The notes under the pieces were generated by a model that saw only the letters and a list, made by a program, of their open reading frames with translations, ran no database searches and was not told the DNA's origin. The translations under genes were made by a program, and so were the position numbers. 53,114 nt of DNA from Acanthamoeba castellanii str. Neff. Taxonomy: Eukaryota; Discosea; Longamoebia; Acanthamoebidae. Positions 21,884 through 33,155 of the stretch are shown in pieces (the first letter of the stretch is position 1; each line of letters opens with the position of its first letter). Location of the stretch: NCBI RefSeq assembly GCF_000313135.1, contig NW_004457321.1, positions 16,338-69,451 of the forward strand. Direction: 5' to 3'.

Positions 21884-24059
21884 ATGCCCAAGATTCACAC
21901 CTGCACCACGCCAAGCACCTCTCGATCTCCAATTTCTAGACGAGATTATGACATTGCCGAAGAGGAAAATGCGGCAGACGAAAATGGGCGGGGGGCGCTC
22001 GATGATGATGATGATGATGATGGAGGCCTAGAACACGACGACCTTGAAGTCCTCGAGCTTCACCATTTGCACCACGAGCAGGACGGCGATTCGGACCCCA
22101 CGGCTCGATACCTGAGGGCAGACGATGACGAAGTCGATGTTCGAGCTCTCGCCCATGTCTACGCCAACGCCGACGACGAAGGAGAAGGGTACACTGTAGA
22201 ACAACTCAGCCGAGACGAAGACACCTCTTCGTCGCAAGAATCGAACCTCGACCTTGCGCGTAGCGGCCCCATTCCCATCAACGTTCGTGACCAATTCGAC
22301 GACAGCGTGGATGACGACGACGGCCTGCAGCTCTGCAATACCTCCTACGAGGCCGAGGTAGAAGAAGACGAAGACGAAGACAAGAACGTATCAGCCTTCA
22401 TCTCTCCAGACGCTTCAGAAGCTGCCCGCCAAGATGAAACCGCAGCAGAAGATGAGGGTGGAAGCCGCGGCGAGACGACGCGTAGCATCATGGCCCGCCT
22501 CGCCATCAAGCTGGGCAAGCAGCCCGACGACGTCCTCCCCTTCACCCTCCAGCTCGAGAAGGAGTGGCTCCTGACCCGCCAGCAGCTGCGCACGACCCTC
22601 GCCAGCGACGACGACGCCGTCTTCCACCGCCTCCAGTTCCCGCTGGGCCTCGTCTTCGCGCTCAAGGAGGAGCTGGGCATCACCGAGGGCGACGTGCCCA
22701 ACATGCTCAAGTACAAGGTGCTCAAGAAGCAGATCGAGCAGAAGCAACTTCGCGCTGGCAGCGGCAACGGCGGCGGCGCCGGCGGCGACACGGTGGACAA
22801 GGACGGCAGCCCGGGCGGCGGACGCCCGGGCGGCAGCGTGGCGGGCCGCAAGCGCAAGCGGCTCACGGTGGCGGACTGGCGGGAGAAGGTGGAGCGATTC
22901 GCGCTGGACACCCAGCACGCCCCGAGTCCCTTCCGTGCCACCTCCATCTTCCAAGTGGAGTGTTTCTGTTGCGGCTATGCCGTCAACATGAACAAACCAG
23001 GTATTGCACGTTCACGCACGCATACGACACCACACACACACACACACACATCACATCACACGGTGCACGGCTGATTGTGCGTGTGTGAATGGCGAAATGT
23101 TGGCAGGCCAATTGTATTATTTGAGGAGGCACGTGGAGGGCGTGCGGCCGGACATACGGATGAGCAATCACACCAAGAACTATCGGCGCTGGCAGAGACA
23201 ATACCAGGCGGGCGTCAACATGGACGAGGTGCGTTCATGACCGTTCACCTCCGCGTTCTCTCATCGCAACTGTAGTTCGTGATCCTCATCGTCGTCGTTG
23301 TCGTCGTTATGCTGATTAATTGATGTGCTGCAGCTGCCGCCACTGCCACGAGAGCCGAAGAAGCAACGAACAGCACAGAGTACCGCGGGCAACGAGGAGG
23401 CCAACGATGAGGGGCTGGAGCGGGCCGAGTTCAGCGCCGGCGCTGACGAGGAGGAGCACAGCGAACGCGAGACCTCACCCACGTCCTCCTCGTCGTCGAT
23501 CCCCACCTACGCCCCCGCTGCGCACCCGGAGCCCGGCGATGGCCACGGCTCCCCGGGGAGCGCCGTCCCCTCTGGTGCCGAGCTCGACCTGGTCGACCTG
23601 GCTCACCTCCAGCACCACGGCGACCACCACCAGCCGCTTCCGCCGCATCGTCACCATCTCACGCAGGTGGCGATGGAGCACAACCCGCACTCGTTCCACA
23701 ACACGATCATCTCGGCGCCGCTGCCGTCGCTAGTGACCCACGCCGCGCCGCACTCCATGAGCCACCTGCTCTCGCCGCACCATCAGCACCACCTCAACTC
23801 CTCGCCGCCCCAGCCCGCGCTCTTGCCTCTTCTCCACAACCTCCAGCCGCACCAACATCAACATCACCAGCATCACCAGCATCAACGTCATCCGCCTCAG
23901 CATCATCACCACCACCAGCTCCTCCACAGCGACATGGCCGTCATCATGAGCGCTGGCAACGGCTACTCCTTGCCACCACTCCTCTCCACTACACAACATC
24001 ATCACCACCACCAACAGCCACACCACCAGCCCCCACTGGACAAGGACTCCTCGTTGTAG
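21884..24059 (+). CDS. Acidic and His-rich protein with Cys/His cluster, putative DNA-binding
   Basis: Three exons join in phase: 21884-23000, 23107-23228 and 23334-24059 (about 654 residues). The first ~200 residues are acidic with poly-Asp (22004-22022). A compact helical domain follows (22500-22740), then a Gly-rich linker and GRKRKRLTVADWREKVERFA, a good nuclear signal. Across intron 1 the sequence VECFCCGYAVNMNKP joins GQLYYLRRHVEGVRPDIRMS, giving Cys-x-Cys-Cys and two His spaced like a BED-type or C2H2 finger. The C-terminal third is rich in His and Gln (HQHQHHQHHQHQRH, 23850-23890). I do not recognise the family; a transcription factor is an inference from composition. Starts further upstream (21557 or 21869) are possible. 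Confidence 0.6.
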
Positions 24060-24064
24060 ATAGA

Positions 24065-25219
24065 GATCAGCTGGTGGAGGTGATGGAGACATCCAATCAT
24101 CAACAGCCAACAAATGTAATATTGTACAGTATACACTGCCACATGTGAAGACTTTGGTGTAGTGTTGTGTGATCACCTGTCAGTGTCGGGCACTTTCGTT
24201 GTTGGCGCGGTTGTGGCTCGCCGCTTTTCGGCCGCGGCCACGACGCTTCGGGAGAATGTGCTCCGGAGCGTGATCCAATTAGACAAAAGCGTTGGCGTTT
24301 TATTACGCGCTATGCCCGGAATGCTGGCGCACGTCTTGAATGGAGGTTTGAGCAACCACGGCAGAGCCAACACAAAGCCCACAGACCTTTTGCATTCTCA
24401 CGCTTTCAGGAAACAGGTGACCACATACACTGCCCTTCTTTAACTTGCAGCTCCAGCGCCCCAGGCCCTCTGCTTGAAGTGATGGTACGCGTACCACCTT
24501 CGCCCTCCCCACCCAACTCTCCTGCGGCTTTCTTGTTGTGCCCGCAAAAGGGTAATTGGGCTTTTTAATTATGAATATAATAAATTATGTAATTATTTAT
24601 TATTTTATATTTATGTGTACTTGAACAGGGGAACAGCAGCAGTGCAGGTCCCATACAACTGCCAGCACAGGTCACCAGCCAAGACCTGGCCCAAGTCTGG
24701 GTCCGTTGCTCCTACGTTCCTAGCACCGACCGCACGCACCGCACACGCACGATCGCACGCACCGCGCCGACCGCACTCACCATTCGGTTTCTTCCTCTCA
24801 GGATCGGTACGACAAGCGCAAGAGCGGAGAGCTGAGCTCCGCCAAGGTCCACAAGTTCATGAAGGACCTGGCCCACGTGGCCGGCCTCAAGTACGACAAG
24901 GCCGAGGCCGACCGTCTCATCCGCTCCGTCGTCGACCACCCCGACACCGCCGCCGCCGGCGCTTCCACTCAGCCGCAGCCCAGCAGCAGCAGCGGCAGCG
25001 TGCCCCGGAGCCCGCGCAAGCAGGAGGCGGCGGAGGGCGACGTGCGGGTCGACTTTGAGCGCTTCCGGCGGCTGTTCCTCGTCGTGCTCGAGAAGGAGCG
25101 CGAGCAGCAACAGCTGCTGCTGCAGCAGAACGAGAAGCAGCAGCAGCAGCACGTGAAGCCTGCGTCGGCAGCGCTGCTGGGCAGCCGCAAGCTGAGGAGC
25201 CACCACCAGGCCAGCAAGA
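24065..25219. repeat. Duplicated segment, copy A (5' region and first exons of EF-hand gene)
   Basis: From GATCAGCTGGTGGAGG onward this segment matches copy B at 26054-27160 along its whole length. Exons are nearly identical, with small in-frame differences in Gln and Ser runs; the intron before exon 3 (24701-24801 against 26671-26740) is much more divergent. Copy A is cut by the gap. Confidence 0.93.
24482..25219 (+). CDS. EF-hand protein, putatively N-myristoylated, copy A (cut by gap)
   Basis: The best model has a first coding exon made of ATG alone (24482-24484) followed by donor GTACGC, exon 2 at 24629-24700, and exon 3 from 24802 into the gap. The join gives MGNSSSAGPIQLPAQVTSQD, then LAQVW and DRYDKRKSGELSSAKVHKFM. 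MGNSSS fits the N-myristoylation rule (Gly2, Ser6). The EF-hand loop D-R-Y-D-K-R-K-S-G-E-L-S is degenerate (Arg and Lys inside the loop), so calcium binding is uncertain. A Ser/Gln-rich helix (EKEREQQQLLLQQNEKQQQ) follows. The 3' part is missing in the gap. Confidence 0.6.
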
Positions 25220-26053
25220 NNNNNNNNNNNNNNNNNNNNNNNNNNNNNNNNNNNNNNNNNNNNNNNNNNNNNNNNNNNNNNNNNNNNNNNNNNNNNNNNN
25301 NNNNNNNNNNNNNNNNNNNNNNNNNNNNNNNNNNNNNNNNNNNNNNNNNNNNNNNNNNNNNNNNNNNNNNNNNNNNNNNNNNNNNNNNNNNNNNNNNNNN
25401 NNNNNNNNNNNNNNNNNNNNNNNNNNNNNNNNNNNNNNNNNNNNNNNNNNNNNNNNNNNNNNNNNNNNNNNNNNNNNNNNNNNNNNNNNNNNNNNNNNNN
25501 NNNNNNNNNNNNNNNNNNNNNNNNNNNNNNNNNNNNNNNNNNNNNNNNNNNNNNNNNNNNNNNNNNNNNNNNNNNNNNNNNNNNNNNNNNNNNNNNNNNN
25601 NNNNNNNNNNNNNNNNNNNNNNNNNNNNNNNNNNNNNNNNNNNNNNNNNNNNNNNNNNNNNNNNNNNNNNNNNNNNNNNNNNNNNNNNNNNNNNNNNNNN
25701 NNNNNNNNNNNNNNNNNNNNNNNNNNNNNNNNNNNNNNNNNNNNNNNNNNNNNNNNNNNNNNNNNNNNNNNNNNNNNNNNNNNNNNNNNNNNNNNNNNNN
25801 NNNNNNNNNNNNNNNNNNNNNNNNNNNNNNNNNNNNNNNNNNNNNNNNNNNNNNNNNNNNNNNNNNNNNNNNNNNNNNNNNNNNNNNNNNNNNNNNNNNN
25901 NNNNNNNNNNNNNNNNNNNNNNNNNNNNNNNNNNNNNNNNNNNNNNNNNNNNNNNNNNNNNNNNNNNNNNNNNNNNNNNNNNNNNNNNNNNNNNNNNNNN
26001 NNNNNNNNNNNNNNNNNNNNNNNNNNNNNNNNNNNNNNNNNNNNNNNNNNNNN
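25220..26053. other. Assembly gap (run of N)
   Basis: All N. It lies between the two copies of the duplicated segment, which is typical when near-identical copies or alleles are not resolved. Confidence 0.99.
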
Positions 26054-27160
26054 GATCAGCTGGTGGAGGTGATGGAGACATCCAATCATCAACCCAACAT
26101 ATGTAATATTGTACAGTATACACTGCCACATGTGAAGACTTTGGTGTAGTGTTGTGTGATCACCTGTCAGTGTCGGGCACTTTCGTTGTTGGCGCGGTTG
26201 TGTCTCGCCGCTTTTCGGCCGCGGCCACGACGCTTCGGGAGAATGTGCTCCGCGGAGCGTGATCCAATGGGACAAAAGCGTTGGCGTTTTATAACGCGCT
26301 ATGCCCGGAATGCTGGCGCATGGCTTGAATGGAGGTTTGAGCAACCACGGGAGAGCCAACACAAGCCCACACACCTTTTGCATTCTCACGCTTTCAGGAA
26401 ACGGTGACCACCTACACTACTGCCCTTCTTTTACTTGCAGCTCCAGCGCCCCACAGGCCTCTGCTTGAAGTGATGGTACGCGTACCACCTTCACCCTCCC
26501 TCCTTGAGGCTTTCTTGTGGTGCCCGCAAAAGGGTAATTGGGCTTTTTAATTGTGAATATAATTATTTATTATTATATATTTATGTGTACTTGAACAGGG
26601 GAACAGCGGCAGTGCAGGTCCCATACAACTGCCAGCACAGGTCACCAGCCAAGACCTGGCCCAAGTCTGGGTTCGTAGTGCTCCCACGCACCGACGACTC
26701 CCCTCACGCACTCACTATTTTTTGGTTTTTTTCTACTCAGGATCGGTACGACAAGCGCAAGAGCGGAGAGCTGAGCTCCGCCAAGGCCCACAAGTTCATG
26801 AAGGACCTGGCCCACGTGGCCGGCCTCAAGTACGACAAGGCCGAGGCCGACCGTCTCATCCGCTCCGTTGTCGACCACCCCGACACTACTGCCGCCGGCG
26901 CTTCCACTCAGCCGCAGCCCAGCGGCAGCAGCAGCGGCAGCGTGCCCCGGAGCCCGCGCAAGCAGCAGGAGGCGGCGGAGGGCGACGTGCGGGTCGACTT
27001 TGAGCGCTTCCGGCGACTGTTCCTCGTCGTGCTCGAGAAGGAGCGCGAGCAGCAACAGCTGCTGCAGCAGCAGAACGAGAAGCAGCAGCAGCACGTGAAG
27101 CCTGCGTCGGCAGCGCTGCTGGGCAGCCGCAAGCTGAGGAGCCACCACCAGGCCAGCAAG
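26054..27160. repeat. Duplicated segment, copy B
   Basis: Second copy of the 24065-25219 segment. Differences include CCAACATATG for CCAACAAATG near 26100, a CG insertion at GCTCCGCGGAGC (26246), one extra Ser codon and one fewer Gln codon. The match begins at the gap edge, so the true left border is not visible. Confidence 0.93.
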
Positions 27161-27886
27161 ACCCACAAGGCCGGCACCGGCGGTGGTGGTGTGCACCGCC
27201 AGCTTTCGTCGTCTCTCAAAGAGGTCCAGCGGCGAATGCGCCAGGAGGCCGCCGAGGCCTCAACCGATTCAACGACCAGGTGGCAAGTCATCGGCGATGA
27301 CTACGATGACAACGACAATAACGAAGGAGAACATAGGAAGAAGGCGGCGACGGTCGGAGCGACGATGAGCGCGACGATCGCCGAAGCCGTCATGGCGACG
27401 CGCGATCGCACGCGGCGGGAGACCATGCTCGGCACGCAGCGGCGGCCGACAGTGAGCCCCACCAGCGACCAGGCGCCGCCGTCCTCGGCCGCGGCGACGT
27501 CGACGGGCGAAGCCCACGACCCTGCTGCCTCGGGCCACGTCTTGACGGCGGCCGACGAGGCGGGCGCGGTGGTGGAGTCTGCGGCGAGCGAGGTCTCGGC
27601 CCGAATGTCGAACTGCGGGACGATCGAGACTCGGGCGCGGCGAGGGTCGGCCAAGACCGGAACGGATCCGGCGGTGGTCGACGATGAAGTGCCACCCGCG
27701 GATGTGGCTGGACTGGAGGGCGTCGCAGGTTCGCCGAAGGAAGAGGCAGCGGAGGAAGAAATCGCCAACTCGATAAAGAACGAACGCGAGGAAGCGATGA
27801 GCGAAAGCGACGAACTGAAGAAAAACGAAAGCGAAAAGCGAAAATGCGGAAGTGGAGGCGGTGAAAAGAGAGAGCGACGATACTAG
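26473..27886 (+). CDS. EF-hand protein, putatively N-myristoylated, copy B
   Basis: The same model as copy A: ATG-only exon 26473-26475, exon 2 26599-26670, and exon 3 from 26741. The joined protein begins MGNSGSAGPIQLPAQVTSQD, continues with the DRYDKRKSGELSSAKAHKFM loop-helix and a Gln-rich helix, then a long polar region with Ala/Thr/Glu and no recognisable domain. In this frame a stop is reached at 27884-27886, after a Lys/Glu/Ser-rich stretch (ESDELKKNESEKRK). The next frame (+1) takes over at about 27819 and leads into membrane segments without its own ATG, so the true protein may continue to 29519 with one base wrong near 27820-27845. Membrane attachment through myristate would suit such a fusion. 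Confidence 0.6.
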
Positions 27887-29519
27887 AACGTCGCAGCCCA
27901 ACAAGAAAGAAGAAGAAGAAGAGCCAACAACAACAGCTCTGCCGGAGTTGCGTTCGCCCCGACGAGCCGACAGCGCCTCGGCACTCAGACAGCGCTCGCC
28001 ATCCGCTGGCGGAATCACCGAACCACACAAATCCGTGCCCGTAGAGGAATCCGAGGTATGTGTTGTGGCGTGTTGTGTTTCTTGTAATGTGTGCGCGTGT
28101 GCGGCGCTGTGTGTGTGTCTGAATGAAGTGAACGCGCAGCCGACATCGGAGGTGGGCAAGGACAACCTGTTGGTCTCGCTGGCGCTGGTGCTGATCCACC
28201 TGGCCTCGCCCCTGCGCCACCGCCACCTGCTCGCCTGGGCGCTCACCCTCATCGCGCTCGTCGCCTGGCTCCTCCTCGCCCGCGCCATCCGCCTGCTCTA
28301 CCTCCGCGCCGCCCTCGACTGCAAGCAGCAGCTCTGCACCGACGGCCAAGGCCCAGTGACGTCACCGCCACCTTACACGGGCCTGGACCGGGCGCTGCTG
28401 GGGCTCGACCGGGCGGTGGTGCGGCGGCTGCTGGGTCCGCGCGCGCGAGTGCTGGCCTACGGCGCGGCCTGCTTCGGGCTGGCCAGCTTCAGCGCTGCCC
28501 ACGACCCGTCGCTGGCGGCCCTGTTCGGCCTCGCGCTGCCGTCGGTCATCCTCGGCTCTCTGCGGTGGAAGCACGACGTGCCGACGGCCGACCCCCTCAA
28601 CCTCCTCTCCTTCGCCGACGGCGCCACCGTGTTCGGAATCATCACCGGTGCGCGTGCGGTGTGTGCGTGTCGTGCCGTGTGCGGTGTGTGCGTGTGCGTG
28701 TGCTTACGCGATGGTGGGGAGTACAGGTTCACTGATAGCAGTGTCCGGGGTGGTGGGGTACATGGTGATCTGCACGTCGCTGGCGATCTCGATCACCCTG
28801 GCCACGTGGCACACGCGACGCTGGCTGCACGGCCTCAAGCCCAGCGGCGTCAGCTTTGTCCGTACGTCGGCCACCGCACACGCACGACACACATGACACA
28901 CGCACGCGCACACACGCCCCACACACTGACATGCATTTCCAGGCGATTTTCTGATGGCGGTGGTGATCTACCCGCTGGTGGGGGCCACGGTGTTCGTGGC
29001 CTGCATGGCGCTCTCCTTCTTCGTCTCCGGCCTCCTCTCTCGCTCATCTTCGGCCAGATGTTCATCGGCGACTGGTGGGCCTCTTCTCTCCCCATCACTC
29101 TTGTTTGCTCTCCTGGTGGTCGCCACGGACTCTCCAACCAACGACGCACGCACGCACGCGCACATGCACGCACACGTTCGTGCAGGCACGTCACGCTGCG
29201 CACGGTGTTCCAGTTCATCCTGCTCACGGGCCTCGTATTGGCAATCATGATCGGCAGGTGGCCGCATGCACTCCTCCGTACGTTGCCCTGTGTGTGTGTG
29301 TGGTGTGTGTGTGTGCGTGCGCGCGCGCGCGCGCTCGTGTGCATGTATGTGTGGTCGCTGCTAACACGATCATCATCGTGATCGAATGTTCTATCAGAGG
29401 GCGGCTCGTCGTTGGGCGCGGGGTTGTCGCGTCCGCTGGTCTCGGCGGTCAGCGTGCTGTGCCTCCTATGCACCGCCATGACCACTCTCACCCTCCTCCG
29501 CTCTTCTCCGTCAAACTGA
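27819..29519 (+). CDS. Polytopic membrane protein region, probably the 3' part of the EF-hand gene
   Basis: Open from just after a stop at 27816, with no ATG before the first intron. Exons: to about 28052, from about 28139 to 28647, 28729-28861, 28944-29070, 29187-29250 and 29400-29519; joins at 28647/28729 and 28861/28944 keep phase. It begins with a charged linker (NKKEEEEEPTTTALPELRSP) and then shows six or so hydrophobic segments: LLVSLALVLIHLA, LLAWALTLIALVAWLLLA, LAYGAACFGLASF, SLIAVSGVVGYMVICTSLAI, LMAVVIYPLVGATVFVACMA and TVFQFILLTGLVLAIMIG, ending LRSSPSN. No family is recognised. Taken with the missing start codon, this is most likely the C-terminal half of the upstream gene. Confidence 0.5.
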
Positions 29520-29915
29520 ACATACTCAAATATAAGATCTTATTTTTGCTTTCTTGTTTGTTCCCTTTCCGAACACCTGGCTGCTGCGTGGGACGAAGGC
29601 GCGGTTGGCTCACAATTGCTTGAATTACAATGCATACCTCCGGGTGGTGTTTAAAGGCGCAGCAAGCGCAATCGAGCCCTCTTTAAAGCCTAATGAAGCA
29701 AGAACGTACTCTCACTTAAAAGGGGAACATTGCCGTGTACGCCGGTAGGAGTCCACCGGTGATTGCCTTAAAAGGTACAACTAAACTGTAAAAGCACAAG
29801 ACGGTTTGCATCTGCCAATCAGATCAAGTGACGCCACTTAAGTGGCTTCTATATTTTGTGCAAAAAAGGAATGGTTGAGGTGCAGCGCGTCTTTCACCGA
29901 CGAAGATCTGGAGCT
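29520..29915. other. Convergent intergenic region
   Basis: Lies between the stop of the membrane protein (plus) and the stop of the next gene (minus). It is less GC-rich than its surroundings, with no supported gene. Poly-A signal-like TATAAGATC near 29531 and AAATAATAG-type motifs are absent or ambiguous. I see nothing else in it. Confidence 0.5.
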
Positions 29916-32035
29916 TTAGAAGATGTCGGGCAGGACGTAGTGGTCCACGGCGCGCGAGGTGTTGGTGGTGATCTCGAAGCGGATGGCGTAGACCCACTGG
30001 TTCTCGAGGTCGACCAGCGCCGTGGCGTTGATGTCGAAGCCGTTCTCCTTGTTCACCGTCGACAGGTTGGGCATCGGCAGCTCGGTCTTGCCGTCCTTCT
30101 TGGCCTCGAACAGGAGCTTGTCGAGCAGCGTCTTCGTGACGTAGGTGGTGCTGTTCGAGCCCCTGCTGCTGAACTCCACCCTCTTCTCAGCGGGAACCTC
30201 CACCGCCTATTATTTAAAATCGTGAGTAAAATGATTTAAAAAAATGACAATTACAAAAAGATAAACAGATACCATTTAAAAAAGAAGAAAAAAAGAGACG
30301 AACCTGAGTCCAGACGTTGCCCTCGGCGTCGGTGTCGTCGGCGGAGACGAAGAAGGCGACGGGCGTCTTGAGCTGGGCCGCGCGCGACTCCTTGGTCGAG
30401 AGGTAAAGGGGCTGGTTGCGGTGCTCGATCACGATCTCGGCCTTCTTGCCCTCCTTGTCCTCGAAGCTGATGCGGATGCGGAGCGGCGACGGCAGCGAGC
30501 CGTGGGCGCGGCGCTCGCGGTCGAACTGGCGCGCGTTAACCTTAACAGCGCTGTTGATGGCCAGGTTGAGCCTGGCGTTGGGCTCCAGCGTGAAGCCCTC
30601 GTGGCGCGCGCCGAACTGGTAGTTGTAGTACCCCTGCTTGTAACCAAGCCTGCACACGACCGCACACACGACCGCACGACACGCACATGTGTGTCAGAAA
30701 TCTGAACATGTTGAGAATATGTGGAGGGGAGTAGTAGAACGTACGAGGTGGTCATCTCAATCCACTGGCCGTCCTTCTCGTAGGCCGACGAGATCTTGGT
30801 GAGGGCGACCTCCTTCTCGAGCGGGTTGAAGATGGCCAGGTTGTTATAAAACTTGTTCCAGTAGCCGTCGCTCTCCCTCCAGCCCTGGTCCGGCTGACAG
30901 GCGTCCTTCTGCTTGATCTCCAGGCCCAGGTCGCCCACAGCCACGTTGTTCTCCGGCACCGGGCTCTCCACAATACCCTCGGGCTCCTGATCGCCTGCAC
31001 TCACCACGTCAGTCATCATTTAGGCGGTGTGTGTCGTGTCGTGTCGTGCTGTGTGTTGTGTGCGATGGCATGCGAAGAATGCAACGTACGGGGAAGGAAG
31101 TCCTTGCCAGGCACGTAGGCGGGACCTTGGCGCACGGGCGCAGGGATGTCGTAGGCCTTGTCGGGCATGCCGAAGAAGGAGTTCTGGATGACCTTGGGTT
31201 CGCCCAGAACGAGGCCGTCGACCTTGATCGGCACCACCTCGATGTGGGCGCGAGCGTCGCTGGTGGCCTTGACCGACAGCTCGGCGGCGGTGACGACGCC
31301 CGCCTCGATGATGAAGTGGACCTCGATCGCCCAGTCCCACTTGCCGTCCTTGACCGCCTTGTGGGCGATCAGCGCGCGGCCCTCCTTTTCGCCGAACGTG
31401 CGCAGGCTCTCGGCGTCGAACAGCTCCAGCTTGTCCACCTCCGTCGCGGCGCCGCCGATCTTGACGTAGATCTTGTTGTGCTTGTGCTTGCCGATCTCGG
31501 CGTAGCGGGCCGGCGCCGTGCGCGGGTTGCCCTCGGCGTGGTCCGTCTGCGCCACCTTGTGGCCGCCCTTCTCCAACAGACTGTCACAAACAAATTCAGA
31601 TAAATATGATTAAAAATAAATATGATTAAAAATAAGGAAGTAAATTCTAAAAAAAAAAGAGATAAAGATAATGAAGTGGAAAATGTGAGTGTGGTGTTGC
31701 AGTTGCATGTGTGGCGTGTGGCGTGTGGCGTGTGGTGTGTGGTGTGTGGTGTGCTGGACATACGGGACGTGGAGCTTGAGCCAGGTGGGGAAGTCGAGGG
31801 CGTTGAGGGCGGAGCCGTCGTCGATGACGTCCTCGATGAGATCGTGCGCGTTGAGCAGGAAGCCGTCGGCGGTGAGGAGCTCCTTGGCGCGGGCAGTGGG
31901 GTCGCCCAGGTGGTTCTGGAAGCGGCGGTTGATGTCCTCGATGAGGCGCTCCACCTTGTCCGTCACGTTGCCGCACGGCACGACGAGCCTCGACTGACCG
32001 AACACCACCTTGACCTTCATCTTGTTCGCCTTCAT
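29916..32035 (-). CDS. Orphan beta-rich protein with ubiquitin-like/coilin-like N-terminus
   Basis: Five exons from ATG 32035 (MKANKMKVKVVFGQSRLVVP) to the stop at 29916. The first ~90 residues, with KVKVVFGQSRLVVPCG, KVERLIEDINRRF, TADGFLLNAHDLIEDVIDDG and ALNALD, have the strand-turn-strand-helix layout of ubiquitin-like domains, closest by eye to the coilin N-terminus. The remainder (about 500 residues) is mostly alternating beta-type sequence with recurring stretches such as KWDWAIEVHFIIEAG, NPLEKEVALTKISSAYEKDG and NQWVYAIRFEITTNTS, suggesting two or three related beta-sandwich units. No catalytic motif or membrane segment is seen. Not recognised. Confidence 0.55.
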
Positions 32036-32771
32036 GGTTGGGTTGATGTTGATGTGGGTGTGCTCTGAGCTGGTGCAGGACAATGGTCTGGGGATATGGT
32101 CCTTTTGTACATGTTACAGGGCCAGGTTCACCGAAGCTGCAGTAGGCGATTAGATGGTTGGTTGGGCGAGTGTGATGTTGCTGGTTGGTCCGAGTATTTC
32201 CCATATTATTCTCCGCAGCCAATGGCATGATCCCATTGCCGGAACATGGGATCTTGACCTGGTTGAAGTTAAAAGCCCAAACTCTGCTCGCCTATTGGCC
32301 TGGCGTACCGTTCGTACTCGTTGAGATTTTCCACTCGCCCCTCGCCGAGTAAGGAACGCCGAGTACCGCCTGTGGCCTGCCTCCCCAAGCCGTCAGCCAA
32401 GGTAAGCAACTCGCGCACCACAGTGTCCGTCCCCGCGGCCCACATATTGTTTGACGATCCGACAAGATCACTACCACTGATCTTCTTCAACGTCTACAGC
32501 TCGTTCGTACCCGTACGTGCTTGCTCGACTGAACGACACGCAACAACGCCACAGATGGTGGGCACCGTTCTCCAGCAGCAAGAAGAACGGGCCACCGTTC
32601 GCCAGCAGCAAGAAGAACATCAATTCCACGAATTGTGTACAATGCCCTTCTGCGAAGCTGGCCACCACCTTTTACTTGATTTATATCTCGTTTTATATCT
32701 CTTTTATAAACATTTCTGTACAGAAGACTCTTCAGGGGGTAGAAGAGGTGATATATATGGGGGGGGGACGG
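32036..32771. other. Intergenic region with a possible relic coding stretch
   Basis: Upstream of the minus-strand orphan gene. On the minus strand at 32269-32446 a short open stretch (MWAAGTDTVVRELLTLADGL ... ending SLGF) has codon use like real genes but no recognisable family or context. At 32564-32620 an imperfect 29-bp direct repeat (CACCGTTCTCCAGCAGCAAG and CACCGTTCGCCAGCAGCAAG) occurs. The rest is T-rich. No gene is claimed. Confidence 0.4.
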
Positions 32772-33155
32772 TTAGGACTCGCGCTGAGGCCCGTTCCTGT
32801 CGGTGGTGCTCACTTGCCAGCTGGCCATGACCTGAACGATGCGACGTCGTTCCACCTCGTCCGAGTAGAGCCGCTTGAAGCCGGGACTGCACGGCGGGAG
32901 TAGCTCCACATCCTCTTCATCGTCACGAGCGCCGTCTAGATTGATGAGCTGTAGGGAGTACTTGCGTCGCGGCTCCATCTCGGGCGTGTAAGAGGGGGCG
33001 ATGCCCAGCCGCTCCTCGAACAGCGCCAGCTCCCACTTGGCCAGGGCCACGGCTCGCTGCTTGGCCGCGTAGTCCTCGCCGTCCGCGGCCACGTCGAGCG
33101 TAGTCACCTTGGCAGATCGTCGTCGAAGAAGACGAAGTCGAGCCGGCAGCTTCAT
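32772..33155 (-). CDS. Small charged protein of the W-E-x-x-L family (member 1)
   Basis: A single exon of 127 residues from ATG 33155 (MKLPARLRLLRRRSAKVTTL). The central helix AVALAKWELALFEERLG (about 33008-33050) carries the A-x-[KR]-W-E-x-x-L element shared with the genes at 39117, 40322, 50737 and 52627. The N-terminus is strongly basic and the middle acidic (DDEEDVELLPP). It ends WQVSTTDRNGPQRES. No domain of known function. The frame is open further upstream, but that part is Ser/Thr/Leu-rich and looks like a pyrimidine-rich leader. The element CCATAAATAGG is about 260 bp upstream (33416-33426). Confidence 0.6.
   Translation of the reverse strand: MKLPARLRLLRRRSAKVTTLDVAADGEDYAAKQRAVALAKWELALFEERLGIAPSYTPEMEPRRKYSLQLINLDGARDDEEDVELLPPCSPGFKRLYSDEVERRRIVQVMASWQVSTTDRNGPQRES

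Noticed and set aside
24859..26389. Open frames crossing the second N run
   Set aside because: Same reason; only the ends on each side are real sequence.
32269..32490. Minus-strand open frame with gene-like codon use
   Set aside because: Short, no recognised family, no clear ATG context or splice partners. Mentioned in the intergenic entry only.
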